A stretch of DNA of 64,000 bases, taken from Kistimonas sp964291485 (lineage in GTDB: Bacteria; Pseudomonadota; Gammaproteobacteria; Pseudomonadales; Endozoicomonadaceae). A model generated the notes under the pieces. The model was not told the origin of the DNA, searched no databases, and worked only from the letters and a program-made list of their open reading frames with translations. Both the position numbers and the translations under genes were made by a program. Below, one piece after another: positions 15,525 through 25,385 of the stretch (positions within the stretch are counted from its first letter, which is position 1; the number at the start of each line of letters is the position of its first letter). The stretch is from NCBI GenBank assembly GCA_964291485.2, contig OZ220224.1, positions 1,054,001 through 1,118,000 of the forward strand, read 5' to 3'.

Positions 15525-16967
15525 TCAGTGATTAGGCTGGCAGCGGTAGAACCGGAAGTGGTTGATCAGGGTTGTGTCCATCCTGGCCTGATAACTGGAC
15601 GTCCATGTACAGACCTGCCCGGAGAGTTTTTCAATCTGCTGTGCCGGCTGTTTTTCGTTGACACGAATCAAAATGCCGGGCCGGTTGTTCTGTGGTTTTC
15701 CAAACCAGAGGTCGAACTGCGAAGTCCGGCGACTGATCACTTGAGCGGGGGCAGGGCGGGCATACCAGGCGATACGACTGGCATGGGACCAGTTCGTGAC
15801 CAGCAGTACCGGCTCATGGTCGTCCACAGGCAGCTGCTCAAGCAGGGCTTGAGCACGGCTGGCAGCTTCCTTCCAGCCAATCAGGTCCTTGACGGCTACC
15901 TTGCTGATGGTCATCTGGTTCATGGTGGCGACCATCAGGACAACGATAAAGCCCGTGACGACCAGCGAATATAAACCACACAGTTCCGTCATCAGATACA
16001 TGCGTTTGTTAGGCCAGTTAAGGCATAACCAATAGGCCACGAGTGGCGTCAATAGCGCCCAGCCAACCAGTGACCAGTGAGGCAGTGATTGGTTATTGCC
16101 GGTTGCGAGGAGAACTGTTAACAGAACGGGCAAGGCGGTCGTCAATAGCAGTGTTTTGATGACCTTGTCGACAACAAGACGATAACTGACTATGGCACCA
16201 ATCAACATTAACGGACCGTAGCAGACGATCTGAATCACAACCCCTCGCAGGAAAGCGCCAAGACGCCAACTGTCGCCAGTCGCGTGGTTGAACTGGTAGT
16301 TGAAGGAAATCCATTCATGCTGGAAATTCCAGTAGATCACCGGTGTGATCAGTAGCAGGGCAATCAATGCGGCAAGCCAGAGCCCGGATTGCCGGAGCCA
16401 GTACCAGCGCTTGTTCAATGTCATGAATATCAGCAGGCCAACCGGCAGGAGGATAGCGGTGTACTTGGTCAGCCCCGCAAGGCCGAGGATGACGCCCAGC
16501 AGAAGCCAATCCCGTGTTCGGTTTGTCCGATGAATCGCCCACAGTCTGTCAGCATACAAAAGGGTCAGTATGAGTAGCGGCCATTCCGGCACCAGGCCGA
16601 AACTCAACAGCTGGACGATCGGCATACTGTGAAACAGGATCAGGGCGATTAATGGCAGCCATTGAAAGGCTGGAAACAGCCGGCTGCTCAGGCGATAGGT
16701 CAGCAACCCGGCCAAAGCCTGCAGCAGCATTGGCCATAATCTAAGCACCAGTTCGGTGTCGCCCAGTTGCAGCGCCAGCCACTGCATCCAGCCTGTCAGT
16801 GGTGGGTGATCAAAATAGCTCCAGTCAGGAAGCAGTCCGTAAAGGGCGTAATGCGCTTCATCGACACCCAGCGATAGTCCGGGGGCAATCAGCAGGTGAA
16901 TGCCCAGAATGACCAGCGTGATGAACGCGGCGATTCCTGAGGGCTTTATATACGTCTTCTTTAGCAT
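15525..16967 (-). CDS. ArnT/PMT-like membrane glycosyltransferase (GT39/GT83 type)
   Basis: A polytopic membrane protein of 480 residues with about ten helices and a soluble C-terminal domain. The first loop has the acidic catalytic-type motif DEAHYALYG followed by FDHPPLTGWMQW, diagnostic of the GT-C enzymes that use polyprenyl-phosphate sugars at the periplasmic face. It is in the same direction as the PAP2-GtrA and GT9 genes 140 nt downstream and likely belongs to the same glycan system. The sugar and acceptor (lipid A, glycan or protein) cannot be told from sequence. Confidence 0.85.
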   Translation of the reverse strand: MLKKTYIKPSGIAAFITLVILGIHLLIAPGLSLGVDEAHYALYGLLPDWSYFDHPPLTGWMQWLALQLGDTELVLRLWPMLLQALAGLLTYRLSSRLFPAFQWLPLIALILFHSMPIVQLLSFGLVPEWPLLILTLLYADRLWAIHRTNRTRDWLLLGVILGLAGLTKYTAILLPVGLLIFMTLNKRWYWLRQSGLWLAALIALLLITPVIYWNFQHEWISFNYQFNHATGDSWRLGAFLRGVVIQIVCYGPLMLIGAIVSYRLVVDKVIKTLLLTTALPVLLTVLLATGNNQSLPHWSLVGWALLTPLVAYWLCLNWPNKRMYLMTELCGLYSLVVTGFIVVLMVATMNQMTISKVAVKDLIGWKEAASRAQALLEQLPVDDHEPVLLVTNWSHASRIAWYARPAPAQVISRRTSQFDLWFGKPQNNRPGILIRVNEKQPAQQIEKLSGQVCTWTSSYQARMDTTLINHFRFYRCQPNH

Positions 16968-17025
16968 GTGTGTCTGGTGTTTTTTATGACTCAGGAAACC
17001 GTGTTTTTGGTATCAGTATTTCTGG

Positions 17026-17637
17026 TCAGATTAACTCGATCATGGGCTCGATCAGACCGGCGGCCTGTGACAGGTGCACGGCTGAAATCACCGGGATGTA
17101 CACAAACCAGGCGCTGGCATCCCTGAGTGCCTTATTCAAAACTGTTGGTTTGATGCTGATTTCCTGAGGTGCCTGGTAGAGCGACAGTCTGGGAACAAAG
17201 CTCGGTGTGCGGTTACGGTAATCGGCGTAGCGTTGCCCAAATTTACGGTACAGGGAACGTTCTTCATGTCGGATCTGGGGGATGTGACTGAGGCAGAACA
17301 TCAGCAGCATAAAGGCTGTCAGCAACAGGCTGCCGGTCATCAGGCCGATGCCGCATACGCCACAGAGTGAAAAGAAATACAGCGGGTTGCGACACAGGGA
17401 AAACGGTCCGTAATCGACGACGGTTTTATTCTTGAGGCCAGCAATAAACGTCATGGTGTAGAATCGCCCCATGGCGCCGATGATGATCAGGCCAAAACCG
17501 CTCCAGAAGAGTATGCGCATCAGAACAGGATCATGAAACAGTGCCGGACGACTGAACAGTACCAACAGAACCATCAACCCGAAACCGGCCCGGGCAAGCC
17601 GCAGGCGACGACGGGACTGGCCAATTTTTTCAGACAT
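17026..17637 (-). CDS. Isoprenylcysteine carboxyl methyltransferase-like membrane protein
   Basis: A protein of about 203 residues with four to five helices. The C-terminal half has the phospholipid/isoprenylcysteine methyltransferase pattern FSLCRNPLYF, then HEERSLYRKFGQRYADYRNRTPSFVP, where the NPxY and E-x-x-Y-G-x-x-Y parts form the SAM site. I chose the ATG at 17637 because GGAGGG lies 8 nt upstream; the longer frame to 17703 has no such site. It sits upstream of the ArnT-like gene on the same strand and back to back with the response-regulator gene. The substrate may be a membrane lipid; this is unproven. Confidence 0.82.
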   Translation of the reverse strand: MSEKIGQSRRRLRLARAGFGLMVLLVLFSRPALFHDPVLMRILFWSGFGLIIIGAMGRFYTMTFIAGLKNKTVVDYGPFSLCRNPLYFFSLCGVCGIGLMTGSLLLTAFMLLMFCLSHIPQIRHEERSLYRKFGQRYADYRNRTPSFVPRLSLYQAPQEISIKPTVLNKALRDASAWFVYIPVISAVHLSQAAGLIEPMIELI

Positions 17638-17778
17638 AGGTATAACCCTCCGTGAGTGAGCCGTTGAGAATGGCGGTATCAGGCTAACGAACGGCGTGTC
17701 CAAAAAATGTGGCTGAGCCGTTTTGCGACACCGGCGGCAAAGACCGGAAAGGGTTAAGAACGTTACAGGTATTCAGGA

Positions 17779-18477
17779 ATGCGCCTGCTGTTGATTGAAG
17801 ACAACCGCGATATTGCCGGTGTGATATTTGACTATTTTGAAGCGCTCGGTCATGCCATGGATTATACGGCTGACGGCAACCAGGGGCTGGCCCTGGCCAC
17901 AGAAAACCCCTATGACCTGGTGATTCTCGATATCATGCTGCCCGGGCGGGATGGTTACAGTGTCTGCCGGGCATTGCGGGAACGGCAGGTGGATACCCCC
18001 ATATTGATGTTGACTGCGCGGGATACCACCGATGATACGCTGCAGGGGTTTGGTGAAGGGGCGGATGATTACCTGGTTAAGCCCTTTGACCTGAAAGTGC
18101 TGCAGGCGCGTATTGAAGCGATAGTCCGTCGCCGCTCCGGGGGAGCCTTCGCAAAGCAGTTGTCGTTTGATGCGCTGACGCTGGATCTTGGCAGTCATGC
18201 TGTCGAGAGACAGGGACACAAGGTTTCACTGAACCCAACCTGTTTCAAACTACTGAAAGTCTTGATGCAAAAGGCACCCGAGCTGGTCACGCGGGAGGAA
18301 CTGGTTTATTCCGTCTGGAAGGATGAGCCGCCGGATGGCGATTCACTGCGAAACCATATCTACCAGCTCCGTAATCTCATCGACCGCCCGTTTGCTTCCG
18401 CGATGTTGGTGACGGTGCCCAAAACCGGCTACCGGTTGCAACCGGCCCGTGAACCGCAGGAAGGGGAATCGACCTGA
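17779..18477 (+). CDS. OmpR/PhoB-family response regulator
   Basis: A protein of 232 residues. The N-terminal receiver domain (1-118) has the acidic pair in LLIEDN, the phospho-acceptor Asp in LVILDIMLPG, the Thr in MLTARD and the Lys in VKPFD. The C-terminal winged helix (about 130-228) includes SLNPTCFKLLKVLM, TREELVYSVW and LRNHIYQLRNLID...GYRL. The stop overlaps the histidine-kinase start (TGATG), so the pair is translationally coupled. The RND efflux genes directly downstream are likely targets. Confidence 0.95.
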   Translation: MRLLLIEDNRDIAGVIFDYFEALGHAMDYTADGNQGLALATENPYDLVILDIMLPGRDGYSVCRALRERQVDTPILMLTARDTTDDTLQGFGEGADDYLVKPFDLKVLQARIEAIVRRRSGGAFAKQLSFDALTLDLGSHAVERQGHKVSLNPTCFKLLKVLMQKAPELVTREELVYSVWKDEPPDGDSLRNHIYQLRNLIDRPFASAMLVTVPKTGYRLQPAREPQEGEST

Positions 18478-19733
18478 TGATGTCGTTCAAACGACAAATT
18501 GCGACCCGCTTTTCGATATTGGCTGTGGTTGTCATCGCAACCTATTACGTCATTTTTCAGGCCACGTTGCACTGGACAGAGGATGCAGTCTCCAGCCGTC
18601 GCCTGGCACTGCTCAGTGACTATGCCGTGGAACGTTATGGCCATGGTGAAACCGGCATGCTGAAACTGAACCAGTTTGCCGTTGCTTACGACAACTACTT
18701 TTTACTGCCGGAAACGATCATGGGGCTGATCACCCCGGAATGGCGAGGCACAGAGGATTTTGTCTGGAATGGTAGTCGTGAGATCGTCATTCTGGCTGAG
18801 ACGGTCACGATCCATGGTCGTGAACAACCACTGTACCTGGTTGAAGATACGACGAATATCACGTTGTCTGATGAGATGGAGCTGTTACTTGAAATCGGGT
18901 TTTTGGTGATTTCGGTGCTGATGTTAACGGTTGTGTGTCTTGTTGTGATTCGGATGGCGGGTCGCCTGAGTGCTCCCCTGCACTACCTGGCGCACGAGCT
19001 TGACCAGGCGGATGCCGGGAGCCTGGCGCCATTGAACGGCATGCCGGCAACAACCTCAGAGATCTATCGATTGACCGAGGCGCTAAACGGCTATCGACGA
19101 CGGATTCGCAAGGGGATTGAGCGGGAGCGTGCTTTCAGCCGTTATGTCAGCCATGAGCTGCGTACGCCGATTACAGTGGCGCGGGGCGTGGCAACACTGT
19201 TGGGGCTTTCCTCTGACCGGACATTCCTCGACAAACAGCAGGCACGCCTTGAGAAAGCCTGCCAAAACATGACGGACATTACGGAGACTCTGTTGGCACT
19301 GGTTCGAGTCGAGAGTGCTACGGTGCAGGGCGAGAGTGTGCTGGATCACGCCTTTTTCGAAGAGTTGATTGAAGACAGCCGGCAGTTACTGGATAACAAG
19401 CCCGTCGAAGTGGCTATTGAGGTGGAGAATAGCCTGACTGTGCCGGCACCTGAAACCGTGATGCGGATGCTGGCAGGTAACCTGATAAGAAATGCGTTCA
19501 GTTATACGGAGGTGGGGCAGGTAACACTGTCTTTATCCCGTCGCCAGTTGACCATTACGGATACGGGCATCGGGCTTGATGTGAAGCCGGAACAGCATGA
19601 AGGGCATGGTCTCGGGCTGGTGATGGTCAGGGACATTTGCCGCAAATACCACTGGTCTTTTGCATTGGAAAACCGGGCGGATAATCAGGGCTGTCAGGCA
19701 AACGTCGTTTTTAGCCCTGAGCACGTGTCATGA
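18477..19733 (+). CDS. Sensor histidine kinase
   Basis: A membrane kinase of 418 residues that would phosphorylate the preceding regulator. It has one helix near residues 10-30, a periplasmic sensor of about 100 residues, a second helix near 140-160, a HAMP-like linker, a HisKA dimerisation domain with FSRYVSHELRTPITVARG (phospho-acceptor His), and a HATPase domain with the N box NLIRNAFSYT and the G boxes DTGIGL and GHGLGLVMV. The sensor domain has no recognised family. The order regulator–kinase–RND adaptor–RND permease suggests sensing of an envelope stress or exported compound. Confidence 0.95.
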   Translation: MMSFKRQIATRFSILAVVVIATYYVIFQATLHWTEDAVSSRRLALLSDYAVERYGHGETGMLKLNQFAVAYDNYFLLPETIMGLITPEWRGTEDFVWNGSREIVILAETVTIHGREQPLYLVEDTTNITLSDEMELLLEIGFLVISVLMLTVVCLVVIRMAGRLSAPLHYLAHELDQADAGSLAPLNGMPATTSEIYRLTEALNGYRRRIRKGIERERAFSRYVSHELRTPITVARGVATLLGLSSDRTFLDKQQARLEKACQNMTDITETLLALVRVESATVQGESVLDHAFFEELIEDSRQLLDNKPVEVAIEVENSLTVPAPETVMRMLAGNLIRNAFSYTEVGQVTLSLSRRQLTITDTGIGLDVKPEQHEGHGLGLVMVRDICRKYHWSFALENRADNQGCQANVVFSPEHVS

Positions 19734-19792
19734 CATTTTCCTCACAATAGCAATTTTAGAGTAGCGGTTCGGATCAATCACTGGACCGTCTC

Positions 19793-20569
19793 ATGCTGTC
19801 TAGAATTTGCTGCTTTTTCCTTCTCTTTTTCACATGGCCGGGTGTATCGGCATCGGAACCCGCTGACTTATTGCTGGTCGGCAGCCTCAAGACTAACAGG
19901 GCGTTGACGGTCGTTGCAGAAGTCGCGGGCGTTGTTGAATCCTGGGGATTTGATTGGGGAGAACAGACGCAGCCTGATCAGCCGCTGCTCCAGATCAAGG
20001 ACGACGACTACCGTATTCAGCACGACGAATCGAAAGCAGCCCTGGCTCAGGCCAGGGCTGACCTGTCCGCTAAAAAAGCCCGCTATGAGCGTTACCGTCG
20101 ACTGGTGGATACTCACAGCCTTGCCAGGGATGAACTGGACAGTGCAGAAGCCGACTATCTGAAAAGTGAAGCCCAGTTCAGGCTTCAGGCGCTGGCGGTT
20201 GAACAGGCCCGCCTGAATCTTGAGCGAACCCGTATCAACACCAAAGCGGGTTACTGGGTGGCGGAGCGGCTGATGGAGCAGGGCGACTGGGTACAGAAAG
20301 GGCAGGCGCTCTACCGTCTGGAGCAAATAGATACCCTGCGGGCCGTTGTATACGTGACGGAAGAGGAACTCCACCGGATTCGGCCAGGCGATCATTCGGT
20401 GATTACCACGTTGTCATTGCCCGGCGAATCATTTGCCGGGACGGTGCTGCGTGCCGGTATCAAACCGGACGCCTCAACACACAGTTATCCCGTAGAGATT
20501 CTGGTAGAAAACCCTGAAAGACGTCTGGTGGCGGGTTTTACCATTGATGCCCGGATCATGCAGGAGTGA
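19793..20569 (+). CDS. RND efflux periplasmic adaptor (HlyD-like)
   Basis: A protein of 258 residues with an N-terminal signal segment (MLSRICCFFLLFFTWPGVSA). The order is lipoyl half (VAEVAGVVESWGFDWGEQ...), alpha-hairpin (QARADLSAKKARYERYRRLV...), second lipoyl half and a beta-barrel. The usual lipidation Cys at the cleavage site is not obvious. It is short for the family because the membrane-proximal domain is minimal. The 3' end overlaps the permease start by 4 nt (ATGA). No outer-membrane factor gene is in the window, so a TolC-type partner must lie elsewhere. Confidence 0.9.
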   Translation: MLSRICCFFLLFFTWPGVSASEPADLLLVGSLKTNRALTVVAEVAGVVESWGFDWGEQTQPDQPLLQIKDDDYRIQHDESKAALAQARADLSAKKARYERYRRLVDTHSLARDELDSAEADYLKSEAQFRLQALAVEQARLNLERTRINTKAGYWVAERLMEQGDWVQKGQALYRLEQIDTLRAVVYVTEEELHRIRPGDHSVITTLSLPGESFAGTVLRAGIKPDASTHSYPVEILVENPERRLVAGFTIDARIMQE

Positions 20570-23500
20570 TACAGATGGAACCATTCCTGCGTTTTTTTGC
20601 TGAAAAGAAATTCTTTGCCTCCATGATGTTGGCACTGGTCTGTGTATTGGGTGTGATGGCGCTGTTCCATCTCAGGCTTCAGGAGTACCCCGCCTCGGCG
20701 CAGGGTGAGACCAGTATTACCACCCATTATCCCGGTGCTTCAGCCCACGAGATTGAGCTGGAAATTACCAATCGACTCGAGAAGGAACTCAAGACCGTAC
20801 AGGGACTCAAGTATTTTGAGTCCAGCTCCAGTGACGGGCTGTCAGTGATTGATATCCGTATCCGTGATGGTGAGAACCTGCAAACGGTCAACCAGGATAT
20901 CCGTGAAGCCATTGACCGGGTGACGGATCTTCCGGCGGATCTTGACCAGGCGCCTTTGGTTGAGGCGGAAAACCTGGCCATGTTTGAGATTCTCACATTC
21001 GGTGTTGCGGGTGAGATGCCTTTTCCTGAATTGCGTGAGTACGCCCGCCAGCTGGAAAAGCAGATCCGGAGTATTCCGGGTGTCGGAAAGATTGAAACGG
21101 CTGCTTTACCGAACCGGGAGTTCATCGTGGCGATTGATCCGACCCGACTGGATCGGTATGCCATCACGGCCTTTGATGTCGTTGATGCCATTGCCAAACG
21201 GAATATTTCCACCAGTGGCGGACAGGTCACGGCCTGGCAGCAGGACAGGAACCTGGTTACGTTATCCCAGGTTCAAAGCCCGGATGAGCTGGCAGAGACC
21301 ATCATCAAGGTGCTGTCTGGCGGTGCACTGGTGCGTCTGGCGGATGTTGCCCGGGTGTATGACGGTTTTGAGCGTGAAACAGAGCGAGTCACGATGAACG
21401 GTTTGCCCGCCATTGGGTTTACCGTTTTCAAGACGGAAGCGGGCGATATCATGGAATCGGTAGCGGCGATCCGGACATTGCTCAAGGCAGAAGAGCGGCG
21501 GAGTCATGGGCAGCTGAGTTTTCCTGTCACGCTGGACCTGTCCGAAGAAGTCGGCAACCGGTTTTCCGTGGTTGGAACCAACGGTCTTATCGGGATGGTG
21601 CTGGTTCTGGCGGTGCTGGCATTGTGTGTTCAGCGTCGTCTGGCGCCGTGGATTGCCACGTCATTGCCGTTTTGTGTATTCGGCACGCTGTTTGCCCTTC
21701 TGGTGTTTGGCTTCTCCCTCGACAGTATCACCTTGTCGGCCATCATGCTGGTGATCGGGATCATTGTGGATGATTCCATCGTGGTTTCAGAGAGCATTGA
21801 CCAGCAGTACCGACAGGGACTGCCGCCTGTGCAGGCGGCTGTTCAGGGATATCGGGAGGTCTTTCGCCCCTTGATGGCCAGTCTGCTGACCACGCTGCTG
21901 GTATTCCTGCCGATGCTGTTTATTCCCGGGGATATGGGATCGGCCTATGTCGTCATGCCCCTGACGATCATCATGGCGCTTTTTTTCTCGCTGGTGGATG
22001 TGTCGCTGTTACTGCCCGCGCATCTGGCCTCGGCACTGTCCCGTGTCCGTCAATCATCTTCGTCGGATGGTTCGCATTGGTTTGATGTGCTGAGAGAGCG
22101 GTATCAACAACTGTTAACGAAGGTTTTACGCTACCGCTACCCCGTCGTTGGTCTGGCAGTTGTACTGTTGGTGGCAACGTTCTTTATGAGTTACCGATGG
22201 CTAAAGGTGGATTTTTTCCCCACTGAAGCGGCCCGATATATCGAACTCAGTCTGGAAGTTGCTGATGGTACAACCCTCGATGACGCGTGGCGTGTGGGTA
22301 AAGAACTGGAAGCGTTGATTGCGGCTGTGCCCGAAGTGGAGCGCTACCACATACAACATCAGTCGCCAGAAAGCACCGGGCTGATCATTCTCAGTCCCAG
22401 CGAAGATCGAACCCTGTCTGCGGATGAAATTGCTGAATCACTGGAGGAGGCTGCCCGGGCTTTGCCCCTGGCGACGCATGTGCAATTTAAAGTGGATGGC
22501 GGAGGGCCGCCACCCGGCGACCCGATTGATTTTCGGGTATTCGGTAGCAGTGATGCGCACCGTGTTGCCATGGCGCAGGACCTGAAAGCCTGGCTTTCAG
22601 ACCAGCCGGGTGTGTTGGAGGTGGAACTGGGCGATGATAATCGTCGTCCGCAGTTACAGGTGGTGCCGGATTATGATTGGCTGGCCCGCCTTCAGTTATC
22701 TGTTGAAACCCTGACGCGGACAATGGCGCTGGCCTTTGAGGGCGAAGAGGCCTCGACCAGCTGGATCGGGGATGAAGAGGTCAAGCTGCGAGTCTGGCTG
22801 GATACCCCGTTTCGTCAACAGAATTATTTGCGGGATCTGGATATTCCATTAAATGATGGACGGCAAGTGCCACTGAAGCAGGTGGCAACAATCCAGTCGG
22901 TAGAGGCACCCAGGGAGATTACCCACTGGAATGGTGATCGCAGTAGCCTGGTTACCGGCGATATTGACGATGACCGGCAGAATGCGAATATGCTCTCCAG
23001 CAACACCCTGGCCTATTATGAGACGCTGACAGAACGTTATCCCGGCATTCGGGTCGAGGCAGGTGGGGAAGCCGAGCAAACGGCAGAAGCCATGGGGGGA
23101 CTGATCAGTGCCTTTGCCGTGGCGATGCTGGTGATCTGGGTGGTGGTCGCTTTGCTGTTTGGTTCCCTGGTGCAGCCGCTTCTTGTGATGGCTGTCATCC
23201 CCTTTGCCATTGGTTCTGCATTGCTGGCGCTGATACTCCATAATGCACCGATGTCGTTTCTTGGGGGTATCGGTATTCTGGGGTTATGCGGTGTCGTAGT
23301 GAATAATGCCCTGGTCATGGTTGACCGGATTAATCGTTTGCGTACAGGGGCGAACCGTGTAGAACAGGCCCTGGTTCAAGCCGCAGGAAGTCGCCTGAGG
23401 CCGATCCTGTTGACCACCATTACAACGGTTGCCGGTCTGTTACCGTTGGCCTATGGGCTGGGAGGTTCGGATGTTTATATGGGGCCAATGGCGCTGACCC

Positions 23501-23598
23501 TGGGGTACGGTCTGTTGTTTACGATGCCCGTTGTGCTTTTCGTTTTACCCTGTTGTTACCGGGTGGGTGCTGATGTTGCGGAGCACGTGTACCGGTGA
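20566..23598 (+). CDS. RND multidrug efflux permease (HAE1/AcrB-like)
   Basis: An inner-membrane proton-coupled exporter of 1010 residues with the usual twelve helices and two large periplasmic loops. Helix 4 has the proton-relay acidic pair in GIIVDDSIVVSESI. In the helix 10 region the segment is GVVVNNALVMVDR, with Asn where AcrB has its relay Lys, as in other HAE1 branches. The N-terminal periplasmic part contains YPGASAHEIELEITNRLEKE. It forms an operon with the adaptor and probably the two-component system upstream. The substrate is unknown. Confidence 0.95.
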   Translation: MIQMEPFLRFFAEKKFFASMMLALVCVLGVMALFHLRLQEYPASAQGETSITTHYPGASAHEIELEITNRLEKELKTVQGLKYFESSSSDGLSVIDIRIRDGENLQTVNQDIREAIDRVTDLPADLDQAPLVEAENLAMFEILTFGVAGEMPFPELREYARQLEKQIRSIPGVGKIETAALPNREFIVAIDPTRLDRYAITAFDVVDAIAKRNISTSGGQVTAWQQDRNLVTLSQVQSPDELAETIIKVLSGGALVRLADVARVYDGFERETERVTMNGLPAIGFTVFKTEAGDIMESVAAIRTLLKAEERRSHGQLSFPVTLDLSEEVGNRFSVVGTNGLIGMVLVLAVLALCVQRRLAPWIATSLPFCVFGTLFALLVFGFSLDSITLSAIMLVIGIIVDDSIVVSESIDQQYRQGLPPVQAAVQGYREVFRPLMASLLTTLLVFLPMLFIPGDMGSAYVVMPLTIIMALFFSLVDVSLLLPAHLASALSRVRQSSSSDGSHWFDVLRERYQQLLTKVLRYRYPVVGLAVVLLVATFFMSYRWLKVDFFPTEAARYIELSLEVADGTTLDDAWRVGKELEALIAAVPEVERYHIQHQSPESTGLIILSPSEDRTLSADEIAESLEEAARALPLATHVQFKVDGGGPPPGDPIDFRVFGSSDAHRVAMAQDLKAWLSDQPGVLEVELGDDNRRPQLQVVPDYDWLARLQLSVETLTRTMALAFEGEEASTSWIGDEEVKLRVWLDTPFRQQNYLRDLDIPLNDGRQVPLKQVATIQSVEAPREITHWNGDRSSLVTGDIDDDRQNANMLSSNTLAYYETLTERYPGIRVEAGGEAEQTAEAMGGLISAFAVAMLVIWVVVALLFGSLVQPLLVMAVIPFAIGSALLALILHNAPMSFLGGIGILGLCGVVVNNALVMVDRINRLRTGANRVEQALVQAAGSRLRPILLTTITTVAGLLPLAYGLGGSDVYMGPMALTLGYGLLFTMPVVLFVLPCCYRVGADVAEHVYR

Positions 23599-23719
23599 TG
23601 TTCTTTGCTGTTTATTAGAGTAGGTCGTTCATCACTATGATAATGGGAAGGCTTATCGTGGCGCTGGAATGATTCCAGCAGCATCCATGCTTCTGAGTGT
23701 TCCTGGTTAGGCGGTTGTG

Positions 23720-24502
23720 ATGGTGAAAAAATACTGTTTTGTTCTGTGTTGCTTACTTGTTTCTACCACTACGGTAGCAGGTAACTCGGTAGCAGTGACT
23801 TATTTACCTGTGGCAGGTAAAGCGGAAAACCAGATCAAGCAGGAGATAGAACAATCGCGGTTGGTTCAGGATGTCATCACCCTGATACGTGAGCGATTCC
23901 GTTTGTCATCACCGTTAACAATACAGTTTGGTGGCGATGATGATCCTTCGTATGACACTGAGTCCCATACCATCCTTATTCCCTACCACTTTTTCTCTGA
24001 AGCTCAGGAGCGATTTACTGAGACCGGTTCTTCAGAAGCGGACATTACCCCACAGGCTGCTGCACTGGATGTTCTGGCTCATACACTGCTGCATGAATTT
24101 GGTCATGCCATTATCAGTATGAATAAGCTCCCTGTGGTGGGGAAAGAGGAGGATGCGGCTGACAGCCTTGCAACCCTGTTGCTGATAGAGGGCTTTGAAA
24201 ATGGTCAGGATATTGCGCTGAGTGCGGCCGATATGTTTGCACTGGAAAGCGAAGATTACGATACGTTTGAAGAACCTGACTTCTGGGATGAGCACAGTCT
24301 TGATGCCCAGCGCTATTACACGACGCTCTGCCACATCTATGGCAGCAGTCCAGAGAAGTACGCCTATTTGATGGAGGAAGCTGAGATCGATCAGGATCGT
24401 CGGGATCTCTGTATTGATGAATATGACGCCATGTCTGCCAGCTGGAAGGTGTTACTGGCGCCTTTTCTGCCGGGTTCCGGGAAAGTGCATGCCATCAAAT
24501 AG
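23720..24502 (+). CDS. Secreted DUF4344-like putative metallopeptidase
   Basis: A protein of about 260 residues with a signal peptide (VKKYCFVLCCLLVSTTTVAG). The centre holds a zinc-peptidase-like motif, LLHEFGHAII (HExxH), followed about 15 residues later by EEDAADSLATLLL, where the second Glu would be the third metal ligand; this is the DUF4344 arrangement. It would act in the periplasm or outside the cell. It stands alone between the RND operon and tcdA. The substrate is unknown. Confidence 0.83.
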   Translation: MVKKYCFVLCCLLVSTTTVAGNSVAVTYLPVAGKAENQIKQEIEQSRLVQDVITLIRERFRLSSPLTIQFGGDDDPSYDTESHTILIPYHFFSEAQERFTETGSSEADITPQAAALDVLAHTLLHEFGHAIISMNKLPVVGKEEDAADSLATLLLIEGFENGQDIALSAADMFALESEDYDTFEEPDFWDEHSLDAQRYYTTLCHIYGSSPEKYAYLMEEAEIDQDRRDLCIDEYDAMSASWKVLLAPFLPGSGKVHAIK

Positions 24503-24592
24503 GGCAATGAGCATAACGACAGACTCAGGCCTAAAATTTAGTTGCCGGCTGATATAATGCCGACCTTTTGAAATCCTGCGAGTTCTCTATTC

Positions 24593-25381
24593 ATGTCTTC
24601 AGACAGTTTTGATCAGCGTTTCGGCGGAACCCGTCGTCTGTATGGCGCTGAGGCGACCGAGCGGCTGCGTTGTGCCCATATCTGTGTGATCGGCATTGGT
24701 GGTGTCGGTTCCTGGGCGGCGGAAGCACTGGCCCGGTCAGCGGTTGGGGAGATTACCCTGATTGATCTGGATGATATCTGTGTCACCAATACTAATCGCC
24801 AGATTCATGCCTTGGCTAATACCATTGGCCAGGACAAAACAGAAGTGATGGCCGAACGTATCCGGCAGATTAATCCTGAATGTGTTGTTCATACTGTGGA
24901 TGATTTCGTGACCCCGGAGAATGTCGGAGAATTGATCGACAAGCGTTTTGACTACGTGCTGGATGCCATCGATAACTTCCGTGCCAAGGCCGCGCTGATT
25001 GCCCACTGTAAGCGGAACAAGATCAAGATCATTACCACCGGTGGCGCGGGTGGTCAGGTCGATCCGCTGAAAATCCAGGTGGCGGACCTGACCAAAACCA
25101 TTCAGGATCCATTGTCACGCAAGGTGAAGGATCAGCTGCGCCGTTTTCACAACTTCTCCAAAAATCCGAAGCGGCGCTTTGCTGTTGAATGCGTCTTTTC
25201 CACGGAAGCCGCCCGTTATCCCCAGCCGGACGGTTCCGTCTGCCAGACAAAGCCGGATGCCGCGGGCTCCATGAAAATGGACTGCGCCAGTGGTTTTGGC
25301 GCCGCTACTGTTGTAACAGCGACGTTTGGTTTTGTCGCTGTTGCCCGGATCATTGAAAAGCTAACCACAGTGGCCAAATAA
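24593..25381 (+). CDS. tcdA: tRNA threonylcarbamoyladenosine dehydratase (TcdA/CsdL)
   Basis: Converts t6A37 of tRNAs to the cyclic form ct6A using ATP. A protein of 262 residues of the E1-like ThiF/MoeB family: FGGTRRLYG, the nucleotide-binding VIGIGGVGSWAAEALARS, IDLDDICVTNTNRQIHA, and DNFRAKAALIAHC. The C-terminus has the membrane-associating hydrophobic segment typical of TcdA. In Escherichia coli TcdA works with the CsdA–CsdE sulfur-transfer pair; here the CsdA–CsdE fusion gene is convergent and ends 4 nt away. Confidence 0.95.
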   Translation: MSSDSFDQRFGGTRRLYGAEATERLRCAHICVIGIGGVGSWAAEALARSAVGEITLIDLDDICVTNTNRQIHALANTIGQDKTEVMAERIRQINPECVVHTVDDFVTPENVGELIDKRFDYVLDAIDNFRAKAALIAHCKRNKIKIITTGGAGGQVDPLKIQVADLTKTIQDPLSRKVKDQLRRFHNFSKNPKRRFAVECVFSTEAARYPQPDGSVCQTKPDAAGSMKMDCASGFGAATVVTATFGFVAVARIIEKLTTVAK

Positions 25382-25385
25382 GGCG

